This document shows positions 7,026-13,881 of a DNA stretch of 15,800 bases, one piece after another. The notes beneath the pieces are model-generated. The model worked only from the letters and a program-made list of their open reading frames with translations, ran no database searches and had not been told where the DNA came from. Position 1 is the first letter of the stretch; each line of letters opens with the position of its first letter. Source of the DNA: an uncultured Oscillospiraceae bacterium (GTDB taxonomy: Bacteria > Bacillota > Clostridia > Oscillospirales > Ruminococcaceae). The DNA lies in assembly GCA_910587465.1 (NCBI GenBank), contig CAJUMS010000064.1:1-15800 (forward strand), written 5' to 3'. The translations under genes and the position numbers were made by a program.

Positions 7026-7634
7026 TTATATCACGGATATCGCTATCTTTTGCGTTTGTTCGCTGATAATCCCTTGCGTGATAATCCGCAGGGAGTACAC
7101 TGTTTTTGCCTTTTCAAACATAAACTCACGCTGCTCGGAAATCGCTTCGCCACCCCGCTCCTTGAAGACCATTATATCCGAGAGCCAACCGCTCACACCG
7201 TCTATGGTCTCCTCGGTGAGACTGCTTTCGGTGTAGTAACCGTTTACACGGTACTCGAACACCGTGCTGTCATGTGTTGTCCTAGCTAGCGAGCCAACAT
7301 TCAGCTCCTCGTTCACGCTGTCCTCAAGTGATTGCGACGAAAAAAGCGCAAGTGCGTCCTCGGCGGGTGCTTCGGCGTAAACGATATAATGTTCTCCGTT
7401 TTCCTCCATATCTTTTTTCAGAGCCTCCGCCGAGAAGTAATTATCGGGATTGCGGCTGTATGTAACTTCGTAGATATCGTTTCCCGAATAAACTTTCCAG
7501 TCCTCGGGAAACACTATACTTACTCCAGCCGCGGAGACCTCGGCTGAATTGCCGTTCACAGTAACTTTATCGGAAGAACAGCCGCTCAGCATAACCGTCA
7601 GCGCTAAAATTACACACAATAATCTTTCCTTCAT
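7026..7634 (-). CDS. Small lipoprotein of unknown function
   Basis: This 202-residue protein has a clear lipoprotein signal: MKER, hydrophobic core, then lipobox L-S-G-C with Cys19. The mature part is acidic and contains IVFPEDWKVY and ISEQREFMFEKAKTVYSLRI, which gives the look of a small extracellular alpha/beta domain of the kind found in many clostridial lipoproteins. I recognise no named family. Its ATG directly abuts the TAA of the pseudouridine synthase gene (TAAATG), so it is translated by coupling; AAGGAG lies 13 nt upstream, inside that gene. It is the last gene of the operon that starts near 12.3 kb. Confidence 0.82.
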   Translation of the reverse strand: MKERLLCVILALTVMLSGCSSDKVTVNGNSAEVSAAGVSIVFPEDWKVYSGNDIYEVTYSRNPDNYFSAEALKKDMEENGEHYIVYAEAPAEDALALFSSQSLEDSVNEELNVGSLARTTHDSTVFEYRVNGYYTESSLTEETIDGVSGWLSDIMVFKERGGEAISEQREFMFEKAKTVYSLRIITQGIISEQTQKIAISVI

Positions 7635-8483
7635 TTATTCAATCAAACTCCTTATATCCTCGGGAAGTGTGCTCTCAAGCGATATACGCTCCCCGGTCAC
7701 GGGCTGCGAAAACTCGACCCGTCCACAATGCAAAGCCTGTCTGTCTATCGCCGAGCAGTCGCCGCCGTACATATCGTCGCCGCACAGAGGATAACCGATA
7801 TGCGCAAAATGAACGCGTATCTGGTGGGTTCTGCCCGTTTTGAGCGTTATCTCCAACATCGTCCTGCCGTTCTTATACAAAACGGCGTTATAATGCGTAA
7901 CGGCAGGCTGTCCGTCCTGCCTTACCGCGCGCTTTATTATGCTGTCTCCCGTCCGTCCTATCGGCATGTCAATTTCGCCGCTCCCCTCTATAATACCGTC
8001 CACTACGGCAAAGTAGGTCTTGGAAACGCTCTTTGTAAGCTGCGACGCGGCATGTCTGTTCTTTGCGCAAACGCACAAGCCCGAAGTGTTCCTGTCGAGC
8101 CTGTTTATCGGGCGGAACGCCGCATTCGGAAACATCGCCGCGCACAGGTTTGCGAGGGTATCCGTTCTGTGCAGTATCGACGGGTGAACCGGCAGAAACG
8201 GCGGCTTGTCGAAAACGATCACATCATCGTCCTCAAAGACTGCCGCCGCGCGGATATCGGGGTTAGGCACAACGTTTTCGCTTGCACTGTCGTCAATAAC
8301 GACGCGGATAACGTCACCACCGTTCACTCTGTCGATAGTACGGAGGACTTCGCCGCCGCGCGTGACACCGCCGCTCTGCTTGAGCTTGGTGATGCTCCTG
8401 TGCGAGAAACCCAGCTTACGAAGTAGATCCAGCGTCGTCAGTTCGCTGTCCTCCGTACTCACGGTAAATGTCAGCTCCCTCAT
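7635..8483 (-). CDS. RluA/RluD-family RNA pseudouridine synthase
   Basis: This cytoplasmic enzyme isomerises specific uridines of rRNA (or tRNA) to pseudouridine. Of its 282 residues, about 14-60 form an S4-like RNA-binding region. The catalytic domain follows, with VFDKPPFLPVHP (90-101), the active-site block INRLDRNTSGL with catalytic Asp130, and the late KTGRTHQIRVH motif. The usual H before RLD is N, a common variation. Length fits the RluD type. The start ATG overlaps the stop of the upstream DHHW gene by ATGA, so translation is coupled to an envelope gene. Target uridines cannot be told from sequence. Confidence 0.92.
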   Translation of the reverse strand: MRELTFTVSTEDSELTTLDLLRKLGFSHRSITKLKQSGGVTRGGEVLRTIDRVNGGDVIRVVIDDSASENVVPNPDIRAAAVFEDDDVIVFDKPPFLPVHPSILHRTDTLANLCAAMFPNAAFRPINRLDRNTSGLCVCAKNRHAASQLTKSVSKTYFAVVDGIIEGSGEIDMPIGRTGDSIIKRAVRQDGQPAVTHYNAVLYKNGRTMLEITLKTGRTHQIRVHFAHIGYPLCGDDMYGGDCSAIDRQALHCGRVEFSQPVTGERISLESTLPEDIRSLIE

Positions 8484-9691
8484 CTCGTCAGAGCCAGCTT
8501 GGGGATATCGCCGTCCTCGGAAAAGCCTATGACATTGTACATAAACATAACCTCGGTGAACTCGTCCATATTGATAAGGCTGTTCAGTCCCGTATTGATA
8601 TAGCGCATGTCCACCATTGTTATCTTGCCGTAATGCTTGGACAAAAACGGCACGAGCGAATGCGCGTAGCTGTCTTTGATCATAAGCAGACTCTTTCCGT
8701 TGTCGACGTTTGTCTCGATGGTCACGATAGGCACGTTGCTGCCCGTATAAGACGAATATTTGTCCTTTTCATTGAGGAATTCGCGGACGTAAAGGCTGTC
8801 ATAGACTTTGACCTCGCGGTCGTTGCGGCAGGTCATCTTAACGGTAGGCTCTCCGTTTGCAAGGAGGTAGTATTCCATGATATCAGGGCTGATACTGTCA
8901 TCAAGGGTTTGCGAGTAGAGCGTTCCGCGGAAATCACGGCTGGCAGTCTCAATGTTGAATGCGTTCAGTCCGTAGGCACTGTAATTCAGGGACTTAGCCG
9001 CCGCCTGATAAGCGTAGAATGCGCCAAGACTGGTCCAGTGGTGGTCGGTACGGTAGTAAACATATTCGTTGGCATGACCCGAAATGTAGCTCAGGCAGTC
9101 TATCGTACCGATATTCTCCATTTTAGCGTACACGCTGTCTATAAACGCTTTCTCGCTCATAAGTCCCGTGTAGGAGGGTATCTGTGATCCGAATATCTCC
9201 TGCGAGGTAGGCGCGAGCATGATATACATCGGGATATCCGGGAAACGTTCCGCAAAGGCGTTCATCGCCTTTATTGATGCGTTTACCGTTGCCTCGTTAT
9301 AGACCTTGAAGGTCTGTACGAGCTGATCATCGAGCGTGTATACGCCGTTCAGCTCGCGCTGTCCCGAAAGCCTTAACAGCGCGTTTGAGGACTTTACCCA
9401 CATCTCTCTGCCCGCCAAATGGTCGCAGAAATAGGTCTCGAAGTCGTCCTTGAACGCCTTGCCCCCGCGATTGTTGATATACTTCCACTTCACCGCCTTG
9501 ATGTAATCGTCTATGCTGTCCGCTTTTTTCCACTTGTTCTGGTCGATTAGCGTGGGCATTTTCGCGAGAGTGCGGTTTTCATTGTCACTCCTCTCCTGCT
9601 TCGGGAGCGACAGCGTCATTATCGGTATAACAAGTAGTACGATCGCAAAAAGCGCTATCATCAGCTTGTTTGGTGTCATTTTAAATTTCAT
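8480..9691 (-). CDS. DHHW-family / AlgX-AlgJ-like SGNH protein, probable O-acetylation partner
   Basis: The 403 residues carry an N-terminal signal-anchor (about 9-29) and then an extracytoplasmic SGNH-hydrolase-like domain. The hallmark Y-R-T-D-H-H-W-T lies at 213-220, the counterpart of the TDxHW of AlgJ/AlgX, and the later I-K-D-S-Y (338-342) gives the candidate catalytic Ser341 with Asp216/His218. Such proteins act outside the cell with an MBOAT protein to place acetyl groups on polysaccharide. It lies directly downstream of the MBOAT gene, which supports this. AAGGGG sits 5 nt before the ATG. It overlaps the next gene by ATGA. The polysaccharide substrate is unknown. Confidence 0.87.
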   Translation of the reverse strand: MKFKMTPNKLMIALFAIVLLVIPIMTLSLPKQERSDNENRTLAKMPTLIDQNKWKKADSIDDYIKAVKWKYINNRGGKAFKDDFETYFCDHLAGREMWVKSSNALLRLSGQRELNGVYTLDDQLVQTFKVYNEATVNASIKAMNAFAERFPDIPMYIMLAPTSQEIFGSQIPSYTGLMSEKAFIDSVYAKMENIGTIDCLSYISGHANEYVYYRTDHHWTSLGAFYAYQAAAKSLNYSAYGLNAFNIETASRDFRGTLYSQTLDDSISPDIMEYYLLANGEPTVKMTCRNDREVKVYDSLYVREFLNEKDKYSSYTGSNVPIVTIETNVDNGKSLLMIKDSYAHSLVPFLSKHYGKITMVDMRYINTGLNSLINMDEFTEVMFMYNVIGFSEDGDIPKLALTR

Positions 9692-9709
9692 AGTAACCCC
9701 TTATTTAAA

Positions 9710-9767
9710 AGTCAAAAGCCCGCACCACTCACTCCGCTTCGCTGCGTTTTGTATGTGGCTTTTGACT
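9710..9767. repeat. Inverted-repeat element between MBOAT and DHHW genes
   Basis: AGTCAAAAGCC (9710-9720) is perfectly repeated in inverted form as GGCTTTTGACT (9757-9767), with an inner CGCA (9721-9724)/TGCG (9743-9746). It fills half of the 109-base gap between two cooperating genes. It could be a dispersed palindromic repeat. It could also be a weak terminator on the minus strand, where GACTTTTAAA follows. No second copy is seen in this window. Confidence 0.6.
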
Positions 9768-9800
9768 ATGCAACTTTTACATTGTGTCTTTTGGCGTTGA

Positions 9801-11282
9801 TTAAAAATTAAAGTACAGGAACGGGTGGTAACTTGACGTGGTGATAAACGCCACGCTTGCGAGCATTACCGCCATCTGCGCTATCGGGTAGCCATACTGC
9901 ACCCACGACGGCGCTTTTTCCTTTATCTTTTCAATAATGGTCTTAAGCGCGTCGGTACTTCCGAATACCGCTATCGCGAACATCACGCCATAGTTGACGA
10001 ACGCGTTCGTCGCGTAGTTGTCCACGAAAACGCCGTTCGCACCGAACATCGCGCCGATATACGTGAATACTTGATTAAACATATCGCCGAAGTTTATAGT
10101 TCCCGGCGCCACGCCGTCGAACATTATCCACCCGAACACCACCAGCACGAACGTATACAGCCAGCTGAACACCGACGGTATCTTCTCGAGCACCTTTCCG
10201 AGGAACAGCTTTTCGAGCACTATGAGAACTCCGAAATACGCTCCCCATAGCATAAAGTTCCATGATGCGCCGTGCCAGATACCCGTGATTGTCCACACAA
10301 TAAGCAGATTGAAAACTGTCCGCGCCGTGCCCTTTCTGCTGCCGCCGAGCGGGAAATAAACATAGCTCTTGAACCACCCTCCGAGGGTCATATGCCAGCG
10401 CCGCCAGAATTCCGAGATACTGCGGCTCATATACGGATAATCGAAGTTTTCGGGGAAGTTGAACCCCATCATCTTGCCGAGACCTATCGCCATATCGGAA
10501 TATCCACTGAAATCGAAATATATCTGGAACGTAAACGCGAGTATTCCCAGCCACGCCGTACCCGCCGAGAGCTGCGAGTACTCCATCGCCTTGATCTCCG
10601 TCCAGAGCATACCGATGTTGTCCGCGATAAGCACCTTTTTGCCGAGACCCGTTATAAAACGCGAAATTCCACTGCCGAGCATATCCTCGGTGATCCTGCG
10701 GTCGTCAATCTCGTTCTGTACGTCCTCATAGCGCACAATAGGTCCCGCGACTATCTGCGGGAACAGGGTCACGAACGCCATAAAGCTCGCGGCGTTCTTC
10801 TGCACTTTGATCTTTCGGCGGTACAAGTCAATAGTGTAGGACATCGACTGGAACGTGAAAAAGCTGATTCCGATAGGCAGCGGCAGGCTGTCTATCTTGC
10901 CGACAAGTCCGCCCAGACAAGCGTTGTATGCGGTTACAAATGGATTTTGTATATCCAGCCCGAACCAGCCGTTAAACGAGCCGATAAGAAAGTCTGAATA
11001 CTTGAATATTCCCAGCAGACCCAGATTCATCAACAACGACACGATAAGACACGCCGTGCGCACCTTTGGCTTATCGTCGTTCTTGTCTATAATCCGCCCC
11101 GCCGTGTAGTCAATAAACGTGCTCAGTATCATGGCGAGGACGTAAATAGGCTCGCCCCACGCGTAGAACAGCAGACCGCTCACAAGTATAACGACGTTCT
11201 TAAGTTTTTTCGGGACTATATAATATAGTATAAGCGTTATAACCAGAAACGCAAATAAAAACGTTAAACTCGAAAAGACCAT
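9801..11282 (-). CDS. MBOAT-family O-acyltransferase (AlgI/DltB/PatA type)
   Basis: This polytopic membrane enzyme moves an acyl group, usually acetyl, across the membrane towards a cell-surface glycan. The 493 residues have about 10-12 hydrophobic segments. Diagnostic motifs are FPQIVAGPIVRY (174-185), FDFSGYSDMAIGLG (256-269), S-E-F-W-R-R-W-H-M-T-L with His297, and G-I-W-H-G-A-S-W with the catalytic His337. These two His match those essential in AlgI. AGGAG, overlapping the TAG stop of the preceding lipoprotein, lies 6 nt upstream of the ATG. The DHHW/AlgX-like gene follows, making a typical acetylation pair. A DltB role is unlikely, since no dltA, dltC or dltD is seen. Confidence 0.94.
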   Translation of the reverse strand: MVFSSLTFLFAFLVITLILYYIVPKKLKNVVILVSGLLFYAWGEPIYVLAMILSTFIDYTAGRIIDKNDDKPKVRTACLIVSLLMNLGLLGIFKYSDFLIGSFNGWFGLDIQNPFVTAYNACLGGLVGKIDSLPLPIGISFFTFQSMSYTIDLYRRKIKVQKNAASFMAFVTLFPQIVAGPIVRYEDVQNEIDDRRITEDMLGSGISRFITGLGKKVLIADNIGMLWTEIKAMEYSQLSAGTAWLGILAFTFQIYFDFSGYSDMAIGLGKMMGFNFPENFDYPYMSRSISEFWRRWHMTLGGWFKSYVYFPLGGSRKGTARTVFNLLIVWTITGIWHGASWNFMLWGAYFGVLIVLEKLFLGKVLEKIPSVFSWLYTFVLVVFGWIMFDGVAPGTINFGDMFNQVFTYIGAMFGANGVFVDNYATNAFVNYGVMFAIAVFGSTDALKTIIEKIKEKAPSWVQYGYPIAQMAVMLASVAFITTSSYHPFLYFNF

Positions 11283-11291
11283 AAATTACTC

Positions 11292-12275
11292 CTAAATCAA
11301 ATCAATTTCCCTGATAACGGCCGTTGACCCTGCACCACACACGATATCGCCAACTATAACCCTGACCTTGACGTACATATCTCCATCGCGCAGCTCGCTG
11401 TCGATCTCGGAAATATTTCCGAGAGAAAGCCCGCCGCCGTCGCCGTACCAGCCGTAAAAGCTGTTGTCAACATAATGCCGCGCCTTATAATCATCTTCAT
11501 AATTGATATCAAAAAGTGTGCGGGGTATCTTCACGCTAGACTCGCTGTCGGGATAAAATAATATTTTTCCGCCGCTTTCGGGATAGAGAGGATTTCCCTC
11601 ACTCACCACAATAAACCCCGTAAGCTCGACCTCGCCCTCAAATTCGATATTGCCCTGTGCATAAAACTGCTCCGAGTCCTCGTAGCCGAGATTTTCAAAA
11701 GAAGAGCTCGCGGCTTTTACGGTAAGACCGCCGAGCTTGTCGCCTACGTTTACACGGATAAACTCGCTGCTGTCGGGCAGCTCCTCGCCGATGTTATAGT
11801 AACGATCTCCCTCCTCGCTCGCTTCAAAAAGCTCGGGATCTGACATAAAATCCACCGACGGCCGCGGAATGTAAACGTATGTAAAGCCCTCGCATACCAC
11901 GTCCGAAAAGCTGTCACGATCGAGCTGGTCAGTCGGGATACGCTCGCCCTTTTCGGTATCGTAGACGAATATTTGCGATATCTCGCTTGTGTATATCGGC
12001 TCGCCGTCCAAGCCTTTCAGAAACGTAGGCTCACCGTCAGGCTGCTTCACTTCGGAAACGCTGGGAACACTTTCGGAACTGTTCACACTTTCGGGAGCGC
12101 TCTCGACCGCCGAGCTTTCGGGCTCCGAAGGAGCGGTCGAACTTGACCCGTTGTCTGAACTCGGCACGCTCTCCGAATTTTCCTCCGCATTATTGCACCC
12201 CGTGAGCGCCGCAGGTAAAACCGTTGTCAGTATAATTGCCGTAATTTTTTCATGAATGTTTCCATATCCTTCCAT
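11292..12275 (-). CDS. Lipoprotein of unknown function, first gene of the acetylation operon; signal peptide probably frameshifted
   Basis: The open frame has 327 residues. Its lipobox L-T-G-C carries Cys27, followed by a Ser/Glu/Pro-rich linker and a domain homologous to that of the plus-strand lipoprotein at 182-1210. Shared blocks include GEPT, EPIY, CEGFTY, RVNVGD, GGLTVKAASSSF, ELTGF and YPESGG. As read, the start at 12275 has no ribosome binding site and gives an unusual acidic N-terminus (MEGYGNIHEK). The ATG at 12253 followed by A6 is one base out of frame. A single extra A would give MKKITAIILTTVL, a classic signal peptide, in frame with everything downstream. So either the consensus lacks one A or the gene has a real frameshift. 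The stop overlaps the MBOAT ribosome binding site; the intergenic gap is 9 bases. Confidence 0.8.
   Translation of the reverse strand: MEGYGNIHEKITAIILTTVLPAALTGCNNAEENSESVPSSDNGSSSTAPSEPESSAVESAPESVNSSESVPSVSEVKQPDGEPTFLKGLDGEPIYTSEISQIFVYDTEKGERIPTDQLDRDSFSDVVCEGFTYVYIPRPSVDFMSDPELFEASEEGDRYYNIGEELPDSSEFIRVNVGDKLGGLTVKAASSSFENLGYEDSEQFYAQGNIEFEGEVELTGFIVVSEGNPLYPESGGKILFYPDSESSVKIPRTLFDINYEDDYKARHYVDNSFYGWYGDGGGLSLGNISEIDSELRDGDMYVKVRVIVGDIVCGAGSTAVIREIDLI
11405..11424. repeat. Perfect 20-bp palindrome inside the lipoprotein gene
   Basis: TCTCGGAAAT (11405-11414) is followed at once by its exact reverse complement (11415-11424). It lies in the 3' third of the coding region and encodes part of an ordinary-looking protein stretch (GNISEI). 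It may be chance or an internal binding site. Confidence 0.6.
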
Positions 12276-12306
12276 AATTTGTGGTAAGTTTTGAGCTTAC
12301 ACAACA

Positions 12307-12335
12307 ATTATAGCATATATTCACCCGCAATTCAA
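12307..12335 (-). promoter_or_regulatory. Sigma-A type promoter for the lipoprotein-MBOAT-DHHW operon
   Basis: Read on the minus strand, TTGAAT (12335-12330), a 17-bp spacer and a perfect TATAAT (12312-12307). The expected start is near 12300. A leader stem follows (GTAAG at 12284-12288 with CTTAC at 12296-12300). The same -35 and spacing occur at the mreB promoter. Confidence 0.85.
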
Positions 12336-12373
12336 TTACAAAACGGTTACAATTTGGTTACAAAAAGGTTACA
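12335..12373. promoter_or_regulatory. Four phased NTTACA repeats: candidate OmpR/PhoB-family operator
   Basis: ATTACA at 12335-12340 and GTTACA at 12346-12351, 12357-12362 and 12368-12373 are direct repeats, each separated by exactly 5 bases (11-bp period). They start at the -35 element of the operon promoter and run upstream over the stop codon of rnmV. Four hexamers with 5-nt spacing just upstream of a -35 is the layout known for PhoP boxes of Bacillus (TTAACA type) and related OmpR/PhoB-family regulators. The cognate regulator is not in the window. Confidence 0.72.
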
Positions 12374-12950
12374 GTTTTTCAAGCTCCGCGAAAAATTCCT
12401 CCCGAGAGTACATCACGTTGAGTATCTCCATCAGCATATTCGCCGATAATCTCACGGGCAGACCGAGACTGCGCTGCAATTTCGTGCGCTTTTCCGCGGA
12501 GTTCTCGCCTCCGACAAGTCCGCGCTCCATAAGGTCGGCTTTGGTGATCGGGTCTTTTGGGACGGTTCGCTCCTCGGCGAACACTCCCGCCTTGCGGAAC
12601 GCCTCAAGGAGTATCTCGTCGTCAACGCCCTCAACGCCGAGCTTTCCCTCCGCGGAAGGGGAACGTTTGCGGCGCTCCTTGCCTATGATATCGGGAATGT
12701 AAACGTTTATCACCTCGCCGCCGCGCGTGATATTCCGCAGCCGTGAGCGTATCTGAAAACCCGCGCTGTCGCTGTCGGTCAAAATTATTATGCCCGTTTT
12801 TTTCGATAACATTTTGATAAGCTCGGCAGTTTCTTTATTCTTGTACAGCTCAAAGCCGTTAGTCGGGATTATCATAGCGTCCACGAGGTTTGATAATCTT
12901 ATTTTGTCGTATTTTCCTTCAACTATTATGGCTTGTTTGATTTTCAGCAT
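12369..12950 (-). CDS. rnmV: Ribonuclease M5 (5S rRNA maturation), Toprim family
   Basis: RNase M5 trims the 5S rRNA precursor in Firmicutes using a Toprim catalytic fold. The 193 residues are close to the usual 180-190. The first Toprim motif IIVEGKYDKIRL (8-19) holds catalytic Glu11, and the second is ILTDSDSAG (56-64) with Asp59/Asp61. TNG (30-32) and KLGVEGVDDEILLEAF match the family's later blocks. GGGAG lies 6 nt before the ATG. The usual neighbour rsmA is not seen; it lies between a CPBP protease and the lipoprotein operon, 36 bases after the former. Its last codons overlap the NTTACA repeats. A generic Toprim protein is the alternative. Confidence 0.82.
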   Translation of the reverse strand: MLKIKQAIIVEGKYDKIRLSNLVDAMIIPTNGFELYKNKETAELIKMLSKKTGIIILTDSDSAGFQIRSRLRNITRGGEVINVYIPDIIGKERRKRSPSAEGKLGVEGVDDEILLEAFRKAGVFAEERTVPKDPITKADLMERGLVGGENSAEKRTKLQRSLGLPVRLSANMLMEILNVMYSREEFFAELEKL

Positions 12951-12986
12951 TGCAGTCTCCCGTAAATCAGAATTTGTTGATAGTAT

Positions 12987-13856
12987 TTATTTTGCGTTTG
13001 AAGAAATTTTTAGCTTGCTTATCCTTACAAATAAAATTACAGCCAGAATGATTAAAAATGACATTGAAACTAATCCCGTGGGATTTGGTCCCAATAGTCC
13101 GCTTTTAAGTGATACCGAGCAAAATACTGGTATTTCACCAATGACATTAACAACTCCGTGCATTATTGCTGCATACATACAATTACCTGTTTTCAATGTG
13201 ACAAATGAAAATGTAATTCCCATAACAATACATAACAACATCATCAACGCCATATTTGACCACGGTGCACCGGGATTGTCATTACTGTAATTGAAACCGA
13301 GATAAATAAGCGGCATATGAGCCAATCCCCATTCTACGCCATTTATCAATACGGCTTTTTTTGCCCCATATTTATCTACCTGATGCCATAACAGAAATCC
13401 TCTCCAGCCTACTTCTTCACCAAGCTCCAATAGTTGAATGGGAATACACACTGCAGATATAACAATACATACTATCGCAAATATGAAGGGATTTGATATT
13501 GTAATGTTTTCATCGCCGCCAACTAATTGACTTATTGCAAACACTCCACTGAATTCACTGCTGAAAACAGAAAAATACAGTATCGCACCAAGAGCGATTG
13601 TAGCGGCGGGAACAAAAGCACTAAACAACCACATTTTCCAATACTTCCAAACTTTAAGGGATAAACGGATTTGATATTTCTCCTTTGTTATACCGCGCAC
13701 AGCCAATGCAGTTACAGCAGGAACCAAAGTGAAACCCTTTTGCAGAATATTATAAAATACCCCTGTCTGAAAAATCATTTCTGCTATGCCTAAACCATAG
13801 CATACTATTGCAACTATTATCAGATACCACTTTATAGATTGATTACTTTTTTCCAT
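12987..13856 (-). CDS. CPBP-family intramembrane metalloprotease (CAAX prenyl protease-like)
   Basis: The 289 residues have about 7-8 hydrophobic segments. The three family motifs are all present: E147-E148-V-G-W-R152 (EExxxR), W176-G-L-A-H180 (F/WxxxH) and H233-G-V-V-N237 (HxxxN), so the metal site looks complete. Bacterial members are often linked to bacteriocin maturation or self-immunity, but no bacteriocin gene is seen here. The ATG at 13856 is preferred over the GTG at 13865 because GAGG lies 8 nt upstream of it. Its DNA is clearly AT-richer than that of its neighbours, suggesting later insertion between holA and rnmV. It keeps the same direction and short gaps (25 and 36 bases). Confidence 0.9.
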   Translation of the reverse strand: MEKSNQSIKWYLIIVAIVCYGLGIAEMIFQTGVFYNILQKGFTLVPAVTALAVRGITKEKYQIRLSLKVWKYWKMWLFSAFVPAATIALGAILYFSVFSSEFSGVFAISQLVGGDENITISNPFIFAIVCIVISAVCIPIQLLELGEEVGWRGFLLWHQVDKYGAKKAVLINGVEWGLAHMPLIYLGFNYSNDNPGAPWSNMALMMLLCIVMGITFSFVTLKTGNCMYAAIMHGVVNVIGEIPVFCSVSLKSGLLGPNPTGLVSMSFLIILAVILFVRISKLKISSNAK

Positions 13857-13881
13857 ATATAACACCTCGTCAAATCCCGAT

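Noticed and set aside
7728..8426. 232-residue plus-strand open frame opposite the pseudouridine synthase
   Set aside because: Shadow of a GC-biased coding region; the minus-strand frame carries all catalytic motifs of the RluD family.
10272..10997. 241-residue plus-strand frame opposite the MBOAT gene
   Set aside because: Antisense shadow; it has no membrane or domain pattern, while the minus strand has clear MBOAT motifs.
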